A stretch of 12,533 bases of DNA from DATMYQ01 sp035560935 (GTDB lineage: Bacteria; Bacillota; Negativicutes; Sporomusales; Sporomusaceae): contig DATMYQ010000388.1 of the NCBI GenBank assembly GCA_035560935.1, positions 1 to 12,533 on the forward strand, given 5' to 3'. Both the position numbers and the translations under genes were made by a program. Below the pieces are notes generated by a model that made no database searches, was not told the DNA's origin, and was given only the letters and a program-made list of their open reading frames with translations. Within the stretch, counting starts at the first letter, position 1; every line of letters begins with the position of its first letter. Shown here in pieces: positions 6,897-12,533 of this stretch.

Positions 6897-8105
6897 TTAA
6901 ATGATCCCCTCTTCTTTTAACGCCGCCAGCTGCTGCGCGTCCAGGCCTAAAACGTCTTTGTACACGGCTTCATTATGCTGCCCCAGCATGGGCGCCGGTT
7001 CTTCCAGATTTACCGGCGTTTCCGATAATTTCAACGGTGATCCCGTCAGCCGGACTTTCCCGGCTTTGGGATGCTCCTGTTCAATGAACATTTCCCGATC
7101 GCCGGCGATATGCGGGTCTGCCGCCACCTGGGCGACATTGTAGATGGGCGCGGAGGGAACTCCCGCCTTCAGCATTTTTTCCACGACGTCGGTCACGGTA
7201 TGCGTACGGGTCCACTCCTCCACAATAACCTTCAATTCCTCATGGCGTTCGACGCGGTCCGGCACGTTGCGGAATTTTTCCAGATCGGCCAGATCCTCCC
7301 GGCCAATGACGGTGCAGAATATTTTCCAGAGTTTATTGTTCGCCACGCCGATGACGCAATGCCCGTCGCTGCAAACGAAGGAATCATAAGGGTAGCAGGA
7401 TTCATAACGGTTGCCGATAATTCCGGGAACGCGGCCTTCCGACAAATAGATCATGCTGATATTGCCCATAGCGGCCACCGCCGAGTCGGCTAAAGCGATA
7501 TCCACTTTTTGTCCTTTGCCGGTGATGTGCCGGGCCTGCAGCGCGCCGAGAATGCCGATGGACGACCAGAGTCCCGCCAAGACATCGCCCAAGGGCGTGC
7601 CGGTCCGCGTCGGACCGGTCTGTGGCCAGCCGGTAGTGCTCATGATGCCGCCCATCGCCTGGGCGACGATATCATATCCCGGCCGTTGGGTGTATTGTCC
7701 GTAATGACCAAACCCGGATATGCAGCCGTAGATAATCTTCGGATTAACTTCTTTGAGCACATCATATCCCAGCCCCAATTTTTCCATTGTTCCCGGGCGA
7801 TAATTCTCCATAACCACATCAGCGGTTTTGATTAAATCCAAAAACATCTGTTTTCCTTTCGGGGATTTCAAGTTCAGGGTAATGCCTTTTTTATTGCGGT
7901 TATTGGTCATATAATAAACGCTTTCATTATTTTGGAAAGGTCCCATTCCTCTTGAATCATCGCCGGTACGGGGCTGCTCCACTTTTATCACGTCAGCGCC
8001 CATATCCGCCAGGATTTGTGCACTGTAAGGCCCGGCCAACACCCGGGTTAAATCCAGCACCCTGACTCCTTGCAAGGCTCCTGTTTTTTCAGACGCAAAT
8101 TTCAT
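6897..8105 (-). CDS. Class III (CaiB/BaiF, formyl-CoA transferase family) CoA-transferase
   Basis: A 402-residue family III CoA-transferase of typical length. The N-terminus has the family's GVRVLDLTRVLAGPY (13-27) and the CoA-binding region ADMGADVIKVEQP (33-45). The catalytic aspartate expected from formyl-CoA transferase (D169 there) is D174 in PLGDVLAGL. The enzyme moves CoA from a donor such as acetyl-CoA or succinyl-CoA to a carboxylic acid through aspartyl-anhydride intermediates. Here it should activate the acid brought in by the adjacent transporter and hand the thioester to the lyase 18 bp downstream. The ATG at 8105 follows a strong AGGAGG with 8-nt spacing. Specific acids cannot be told apart by eye in this family. 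Confidence 0.92.
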   Translation of the reverse strand: MKFASEKTGALQGVRVLDLTRVLAGPYSAQILADMGADVIKVEQPRTGDDSRGMGPFQNNESVYYMTNNRNKKGITLNLKSPKGKQMFLDLIKTADVVMENYRPGTMEKLGLGYDVLKEVNPKIIYGCISGFGHYGQYTQRPGYDIVAQAMGGIMSTTGWPQTGPTRTGTPLGDVLAGLWSSIGILGALQARHITGKGQKVDIALADSAVAAMGNISMIYLSEGRVPGIIGNRYESCYPYDSFVCSDGHCVIGVANNKLWKIFCTVIGREDLADLEKFRNVPDRVERHEELKVIVEEWTRTHTVTDVVEKMLKAGVPSAPIYNVAQVAADPHIAGDREMFIEQEHPKAGKVRLTGSPLKLSETPVNLEEPAPMLGQHNEAVYKDVLGLDAQQLAALKEEGII

Positions 8106-8151
8106 GTTTATTTCCTCCTGTATCGCAAAGTTGTTGCGGCAAATTTCAAAT

Positions 8152-9492
8152 TTAGACCTGTTCCAGCGGGTTTTTCGCCGGGTTTTCCACCGGATCTTCC
8201 ACCGGCTCCACTACCGAGGCAACAACGGCCAGGCAAATAATCGAACCGGCCGCCAGGGTCAGCCATACGGCATCCCAGTTGAATTTATCCAAAATCATGC
8301 CTACGATCAGCGGCATGCAGGCGCCGCCCAGCTGGCCGCCCATATTAATAATCGACCAGGCGATGGGATAGGTTTCTTTGTTGGCCCGGCCCATTCCGTA
8401 CGCCATGTACATGGAGTATCCCAAGGCCAGCAACACGCCGGCGCAAAACAGCAGTATTCCCAGTAAAACCGGATCTTCAGGGGACTGCAGCATACAGTAC
8501 ATCATGATGCTGGTGGAAAGAGCCGTAATCATCATCATCGGCTTGCGGCGTTTTCCCAACACGTTATCGGAGAACCAGCCGCCGAAGAAGTTTCCCACGA
8601 CCGTTCCGGCAAAGGGGGCGGACGCGACAAACGCGGTTTTCATGATGGCGAAATGTTTTATATTGACCAGATAGGTGGGCAGCCAGGACATAAACACGCT
8701 GGACAAACCCACGGCGAAGAAATATCCGAAAGCCACGCCCCAAATATCCCACGACCGGAACACCTGCGACGAAGAGCTAAGCAATTCCACTTTTTTCGCA
8801 CGCACGATTTTATCCAGCCACCACAGTTTGTATACAAATTTTGGTTTTTCATCTTTTTTTGCTTCAACGGTCGTATCGGCGATATAACCCGCCTCCGACG
8901 CGTTGACAAATTTGCTGTCCAGCGGCTTGTTGGCCACCAAAAAGAACCAAATTGCCGATAGGATTACGCCCGGAATCATGAAAAAGTAAAAAATTTCCCG
9001 CCAGCCCCAGATCGATATAATCCCGGCGCACAAGGTCGGCACAATGAGGGGTCCCATTTTGGATCCCGCCAGAAAAATCCCGGTGGCGGTTCCTTTTTCT
9101 TTAGCGGGAAACCAATTGTTGATGGTCGCCGAACTGGCGATAATAACCGGCGCTTCCGCCACTCCCACGCAAAGGCGCAGGGCCTTTAATACAAATACCG
9201 AGTTGGCCATTCCGATCAGCCCGGTAAAAACAGAGGTAAACAGCATACCCAGCGTGAAGGTTGCCCGATTCCCCAGTTTTTTAACCAAAAATCCCGAAGG
9301 AAGCTGAAAAGCCGCATAGGCAAAAAAGAATAAACTGATAATACCTCCGGCTTCTGTATTGGACATCTCAAACTCTTTCCGGATATACGGCAGCGCAAAG
9401 CCAATATTGGCCCGGTCAGCATTCGCTACCGTATACAGGATGAACAGAAGCGTCATAACAATCCAACGGTATTTAGTCCGTTTTTCCGACAT
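8152..9492 (-). CDS. MFS organic-anion transporter (anion:cation symporter type)
   Basis: A 446-residue major facilitator with about 12 membrane segments and a central charged cytoplasmic loop at about 190-245. The opening KYRWIVMTLLFILYTVANADRANIGFALPYI and the loop-2/3 motif GFLVKKLGNRATF (67-79) resemble the ACS branch (glucarate, galactonate, tartrate and phthalate importers). It is the first gene of the three-gene unit, so it is the likely importer of the hydroxy acid metabolised by the next two proteins. The ATG at 9492 is preceded by CGGAGGAA with suitable spacing, and a sigma-54 promoter lies about 120 bp upstream. The C-terminus ends in a short proline/glutamate-rich four-residue repeat, described separately. 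The 46-bp gap to the CoA-transferase holds only that gene's ribosome binding site. Confidence 0.9.
   Translation of the reverse strand: MSEKRTKYRWIVMTLLFILYTVANADRANIGFALPYIRKEFEMSNTEAGGIISLFFFAYAAFQLPSGFLVKKLGNRATFTLGMLFTSVFTGLIGMANSVFVLKALRLCVGVAEAPVIIASSATINNWFPAKEKGTATGIFLAGSKMGPLIVPTLCAGIISIWGWREIFYFFMIPGVILSAIWFFLVANKPLDSKFVNASEAGYIADTTVEAKKDEKPKFVYKLWWLDKIVRAKKVELLSSSSQVFRSWDIWGVAFGYFFAVGLSSVFMSWLPTYLVNIKHFAIMKTAFVASAPFAGTVVGNFFGGWFSDNVLGKRRKPMMMITALSTSIMMYCMLQSPEDPVLLGILLFCAGVLLALGYSMYMAYGMGRANKETYPIAWSIINMGGQLGGACMPLIVGMILDKFNWDAVWLTLAAGSIICLAVVASVVEPVEDPVENPAKNPLEQV
8161..8208 (-). repeat. Four 12-bp units encoding a Pro/Glu-rich C-terminal tail
   Basis: The last residues of the MFS transporter (429-444) read EPVE, DPVE, NPAK, NPLE. 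On the plus strand this is four degenerate 12-bp units with a CCRSCGG-like core. The tail lies after the last membrane helix, in the cytoplasm. Microsatellite-like expansion is the simplest origin. Confidence 0.6.
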
Positions 9493-9609
9493 AAATAAAT
9501 TCCTCCGCTCGATAATATTTTAAAGATCCACCCTTGTTATTGACACGATTATGCGAAACACTCCTTCATTTTCTCTAGTACTAGGTTTTTTGCATGCACA
9601 CATATACTT

Positions 9610-9626
9610 CGCAAAAATCATGCCAA
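9610..9626 (-). promoter_or_regulatory. Sigma-54 (-24/-12) promoter of the MFS/CoA-transferase/lyase operon
   Basis: The minus strand reads TTGGCATGATTTTTGCG. Against the sigma-54 consensus YTGGCACGRNNNTTGCW it differs only at one inner base and the last base. The invariant GG (9624-9623) and GC (9612-9611) are correctly spaced. Transcription should start near 9599, giving a leader of about 107 nt before the MFS gene. The gene just upstream encodes a sigma-54 activator, which agrees with this call. Confidence 0.88.
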
Positions 9627-9631
9627 CTGTC

Positions 9632-9655
9632 AAAACCCTATCAAACCTGGGTTTT
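9632..9655. repeat. Short inverted repeat between promoter and enhancer
   Basis: AAAACCC (9632-9638) pairs perfectly with GGGTTTT (9649-9655) across 10 nt, and a nested AAACC-TG-GGTTT dyad lies at 9643-9654. It sits between the -24 box and the candidate enhancer, where sigma-54 promoters often have DNA-bending or secondary regulator sites. Read from the activator gene, it could instead be a second weak hairpin after the large one. Confidence 0.4.
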
Positions 9656-9662
9656 ACGAAGA

Positions 9663-9732
9663 AATACAGGCGCAGAAAAGGCTCATTAACGAGTCTCAAC
9701 TCTCATTAATGAGCCTTTTCTGCGCCTGTATT
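9663..9732 (-). terminator. 27-bp perfect inverted repeat after the activator gene (probable terminator)
   Basis: The arms 9663-9689 and 9706-9732 are perfectly complementary over 27 bp around a 16-nt loop. The loop has its own GAGT/ACTC pairing (9691-9694 with 9699-9702). The right arm includes the last two bases of the activator's TAA stop. On the minus strand the stem is followed by a short T-rich stretch (TTTCTTCG), so it could end the activator transcript, although the T tract is weak. It also contains the two dyads annotated next. Confidence 0.65.
9682..9713. promoter_or_regulatory. Candidate upstream activator sequence: two CTCATTAAYGAG dyads
   Basis: CTCATTAACGAG (9682-9693) and the perfect palindrome CTCATTAATGAG (9702-9713) are two 12-bp dyads, 20 bp apart centre to centre, which is about two helical turns. 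They lie at about -83 to -94 and -103 to -114 relative to the predicted sigma-54 start, the usual place for enhancer sites of sigma-54 activators. They are the best candidates for the target of the Fis-type HTH of the adjacent activator. No binding data are available. Confidence 0.65.
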
Positions 9733-11629
9733 AGGTTTCTTCCTTACTGCGGATCTCTTTTAGCTTGCGGGTCAGCGTCGACCGGCCTATGCCTAAATAA
9801 GCCGCGGTTTTTTCCAGTGTTCCCTGTTCCTTCAACGCCTTTAATATCAAACGGTCCTCCGTTGTTTTGACCTTGCCCCGCAGCCGGCGCGGGTCGTTAT
9901 TGCCCTGCGCCGCCTCTGCCACCACCCGCGGCGCCACAATGTCCAAAAATCCGCGGATATCCTGGCCCGGTTCAAAGGAATCGGCGAAAAAAGTGACGCG
10001 TTGCACGACATTATACAATTCGCGAACGTTGCCCGGCCAATGGTACCGTTCAAAATACGGCATCAACTCCTCGATCAGCGCTCGCAGTTGCTTGGGAGAT
10101 TCGTCAATAAAATACTCGCACAACGGCGCGATATCTTCACAGTGTTTTACCAGCGGCGGCAGTTCCAGGTACAGCACGTTAAGCCGATAAAAGAGATCCT
10201 CCCTTATTTTCTTTTGCTGCAGCAGTTCCTCCGGCGGCTGATTCGTCGCCGCGATCACCCGTACATCCACCAGGATGTTCGTTTCGCCGCCAACCCGGAG
10301 CACCTCCCGTTCCTGCAGCACCCGCAGCAGCCGTCCCTGCATCTCTATCGGCAGCGAATTAATCTCGTCAAGGAAAATCGTGCCCGTATGCGCCAACTCA
10401 AACAGCCCGTACTTGCCGTTGCGGCGAGCGCCGGTAAAGGCCCCTTCCTCATAGCCGAAAAGCTCGCTTTCCAGTAAGTTCGACGGCAATGCGCCGCAGT
10501 TGACGCCCACAAAAGGAGCGTTGGCCCGGTTGCTGGCGTTGTGAATGCTCTGCGCAAACAATTCCTTGCCGGTGCCAGAGGCTCCGTAAATCAATACCGT
10601 TAAGTCGGACTGCGCAATATTGCGTGCAATCTCTTTTTTCTGCAGCATGAGCCGCGACGAACCAATAATATCCGCAAAATTAAATTTGGCCCGGAAACGA
10701 TTTTTTTCCGTAATTTCTTTTCTGATTTTCTGCTCGGCCTTCACCACTTTGGACAGCTCTTGAAACGTGGCGACGGCCCCTAAAATCTCCTGTTCATTCT
10801 GAATGGGAACACGGTTGGTGATAATGCGTATATCCCCGACGTTTTGAATTTCATCCACTTCCAGCTGCCCCTGCAGCAGTATCTTGTCCAGCCGGGTGTT
10901 GGGAATGCAGTCGGCGATGGGTTTCCCCATTACCCGGTCGGAATCGATCCCGAAAATTTTCTCCGCAGCCTTATTATAAAGTTCAACCGCACCTTTGTCG
11001 TCCACTGCGATGATGCCTTCATAGGCGGCGTCCATAATGGCCTGCAGCCGATAGCGTTTTCTGGTTTCTTCCCGGCGCAAGTTGGCCATTTGCTCCGCCT
11101 GCAAAAATGCCGTTTCCAGGGTTGCCCGGCTGGTTCGCAAAAAAGCGCTGGGCAGTCCGTATTCGGCGGCGTAAGAAACCGACGGTCCCCCTCCCAAAAT
11201 GCAATATTTTCCGGAGAACGCCAACGCGGCGATTTTTTCCTTGAGGTCCGGCACGCTGCTGAATATCAATTCCGTAATGGAAACATCAAAGGCCTTTTCC
11301 AGTAGCTCTTTACCCACCAACGGTTCATTAAACACCGTAATGGCAATGTTATTGCTATATTTTTTCGCTTCATTTAGGCACTCAATAATATCGTAGGCCC
11401 CCATATTGGCACGGATAACCGGGATGTCAAAATTCGCCGACAGAAATTCCGCCGTCCCACCCCGGCTCATAATAATGTCAATGGCCGGGCCTTTCAAGTC
11501 TTTCACGACTTGTACCGCATGGTCCATCCACCCATTATAGAATTCTACCGTCATCCCCATTTCAGCCGCAACCGATTGGGCTAAACTGGATAAATCACTG
11601 TAGGGAGAAATAAAAACTATTCGACTCAT
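9731..11629 (-). CDS. Sigma-54-dependent activator with PrpR_N, PAS, AAA+ and Fis-type HTH
   Basis: A 632-residue enhancer-binding protein. Residues about 10-180 are a PrpR_N-type ligand-sensing domain (as in the propionate regulator PrpR), with a coiled linker at 170-195. A PAS domain spans about 195-295. The AAA+ domain (about 320-555) has Walker A GASGTGKE (349-356), the sigma-54-contacting GAFTGA loop intact (396-401), Walker B GTIFLDE (416-422), an arginine-finger region REDLFYRLN (477-484) and WPGNVREL (531-538). The Fis-like HTH is at about 603-625 (LEKTAAYLGIGRSTLTRKL). The ATG at 11629 follows GAGGAAAC. It lies directly upstream of a sigma-54 promoter and the transporter/CoA-transferase/lyase operon, so it very probably activates that operon; the inducer may be the imported acid or its CoA ester. 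It starts 32 bp after a PAS-GGDEF gene with no terminator between, so the two may share a transcript. Confidence 0.93.
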   Translation of the reverse strand: MSRIVFISPYSDLSSLAQSVAAEMGMTVEFYNGWMDHAVQVVKDLKGPAIDIIMSRGGTAEFLSANFDIPVIRANMGAYDIIECLNEAKKYSNNIAITVFNEPLVGKELLEKAFDVSITELIFSSVPDLKEKIAALAFSGKYCILGGGPSVSYAAEYGLPSAFLRTSRATLETAFLQAEQMANLRREETRKRYRLQAIMDAAYEGIIAVDDKGAVELYNKAAEKIFGIDSDRVMGKPIADCIPNTRLDKILLQGQLEVDEIQNVGDIRIITNRVPIQNEQEILGAVATFQELSKVVKAEQKIRKEITEKNRFRAKFNFADIIGSSRLMLQKKEIARNIAQSDLTVLIYGASGTGKELFAQSIHNASNRANAPFVGVNCGALPSNLLESELFGYEEGAFTGARRNGKYGLFELAHTGTIFLDEINSLPIEMQGRLLRVLQEREVLRVGGETNILVDVRVIAATNQPPEELLQQKKIREDLFYRLNVLYLELPPLVKHCEDIAPLCEYFIDESPKQLRALIEELMPYFERYHWPGNVRELYNVVQRVTFFADSFEPGQDIRGFLDIVAPRVVAEAAQGNNDPRRLRGKVKTTEDRLILKALKEQGTLEKTAAYLGIGRSTLTRKLKEIRSKEET

Positions 11630-11661
11630 ACAGTTTCCTCACTTTATAGTAGTGTCCATCT

Positions 11662-12533
11662 TTAGGAATGGCCTTCTTCGGTGGCAACCGCAACCCGGTT
11701 GCGTCCCGTCTCCTTGGCCCGGTACAAAGCCGCATCCGCCATTCTCAGCACTAGTTCCGCCGTATTTAAATCGGATGGAGTGATGGTCGCCACGCCCAGG
11801 CTGATCGTTACATGCTTTGAAAATAGGGAATCCAAATGTGGAATCGAACGCTTCTCCAGGGCCTTACGAATATTTTCCGCCAGGCCAACCGCGCCTTGGC
11901 TGCTGCTGTTAGGAAGTATGACGACAAATTCTTCGCCGCCATAGCGGGCCGCCACGTCGGAAGAGCGCTTCAGCTCCCCTTTAATGGTCAGGGCGACTTC
12001 TTTTAAGCAATTATCTCCCGCTATGTGCCCATAGCGGTCATTGAATTTTTTAAAATAATCGATGTCAATCATAATGAGGGATAACGGCTCTTGGGAACGC
12101 TGCAGCCGGTGAAACTCCAGTTTCAGCGTTTCGTCAAAATACCGCCGGTTTGCAAGGTTGGTCAGGCTGTCCGTCATCGCCGTTTCTTCCGCATTTTTTT
12201 TGGCGGTTTCCAGCTGTTGAACCAGCGTTTTTATTTCCTCTTCCGCCCGTTTTCGCTCGGTAATGTCCATCGCGATGCCCACGACCCCAATAATGCTGCC
12301 GTTGTCGTCTTTAAGCGGGACCTTGGTTACATTATGCCAGATAACGCCTTCCGGGGTTTCCTGCGGCTCTTCAATATTCAGCATCGACACTCCCGTTTCG
12401 ATCACTTGCCGGTCTTCCTGGAAATAGCGATGCGCCTGCTCCCGGGGATAAAGGTCATATATATTTTTGCCAATCAGGTTTTCTTTCTCCTCACCGTGTA
12501 TTTGCGCGGTGCGTTTATTCAACCGAATATAAT
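11662..12533 (-). CDS. PAS-GGDEF diguanylate cyclase, 5' end beyond the window
   Basis: The reading frame stays open to the window edge, so the N-terminus is missing. A TTG at 12522 is in frame but falls inside the PAS fold (NKRTAQIHG...LIGKNIYDLYP) and is not a credible start. Counting from that TTG, a PAS domain with its C-terminal PAC part ends at MDITERKRAEEEI (85-97). A coiled-coil linker follows (about 92-115), then a GGDEF domain at about 117-280, with GGEEF at 195-199 and an RSSD inhibitory site at 186-189. The enzyme should make cyclic di-GMP, with activity set by whatever the PAS region and the unseen N-terminus detect. It ends 32 bp before the sigma-54 activator on the same strand. 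Confidence 0.92.
   Translation of the reverse strand, partial: YIRLNKRTAQIHGEEKENLIGKNIYDLYPREQAHRYFQEDRQVIETGVSMLNIEEPQETPEGVIWHNVTKVPLKDDNGSIIGVVGIAMDITERKRAEEEIKTLVQQLETAKKNAEETAMTDSLTNLANRRYFDETLKLEFHRLQRSQEPLSLIMIDIDYFKKFNDRYGHIAGDNCLKEVALTIKGELKRSSDVAARYGGEEFVVILPNSSSQGAVGLAENIRKALEKRSIPHLDSLFSKHVTISLGVATITPSDLNTAELVLRMADAALYRAKETGRNRVAVATEEGHS

Noticed and set aside
9575..9584. Palindrome CTAGTACTAG in the MFS leader
   Set aside because: It is a 10-bp palindrome downstream of the predicted start, has no repeat partner, and is short enough to be chance.
9640..9652. IHF-like TATCAA site between enhancer and sigma-54 promoter
   Set aside because: The first half fits WATCAA but the TTR half reads GGG, so the match is too weak to annotate. 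The dyad there is recorded without naming a binder.

Overview
The window looks like a chromosomal stretch from a Firmicute, possibly a spore-former-related Negativicute such as the Sporomusa/Pelosinus group. The grounds are strong AGGAGG-type ribosome binding sites, several TTG/GTG starts, mid GC content, an RpiR regulator, and a sigma-54 activator with a PrpR_N sensor beside CoA-based acid catabolism. This placement is inference; no rRNA or marker gene is present. I see no mobile element, tRNA, rRNA or CRISPR array.

Left block (about 1-4310, plus strand): a compact four-gene operon. An RpiR/SIS regulator is followed by a DUF1537 four-carbon acid-sugar kinase, a catabolic PdxA2-type dehydrogenase and a KdgT-family permease, and the block ends at a hairpin terminator. 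The kinase and PdxA2 together match the known D-threonate/D-erythronate route: phosphorylation at O4, then oxidation and decarboxylation to dihydroxyacetone phosphate. A 7-1-7 palindrome just upstream of the regulator's ribosome binding site is a candidate RpiR operator.

Middle (about 4355-5701, minus strand): a stand-alone membrane diguanylate cyclase with its own candidate promoter and terminator. It converges on the left operon.

Right block (5905-12533, minus strand, read right to left): a PAS-GGDEF diguanylate cyclase cut by the window edge; a sigma-54 enhancer-binding activator (PrpR_N-PAS-AAA+-Fis HTH); a 27-bp perfect inverted repeat; a near-consensus -24/-12 promoter; then an MFS organic-anion transporter, a class III (CaiB/BaiF) CoA-transferase and an HMG-CoA-lyase-family enzyme, closed by a clear intrinsic terminator. 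The likely logic is uptake of a hydroxy-carboxylic acid, CoA transfer, then retro-Claisen cleavage to acetyl-CoA plus an oxo-acid, switched on by the adjacent activator. The substrate cannot be read from the sequence; 3-hydroxy-3-methylglutarate and citramalate are the leading guesses.

The most interesting structure is at 9610-9732. Two copies of the dyad CTCATTAAYGAG, 20 bp apart centre to centre, sit inside the inverted repeat that directly follows the activator gene and lie 83-114 bp upstream of the predicted sigma-54 start. One DNA element may therefore be both the terminator of the regulator gene and the enhancer for its target operon.
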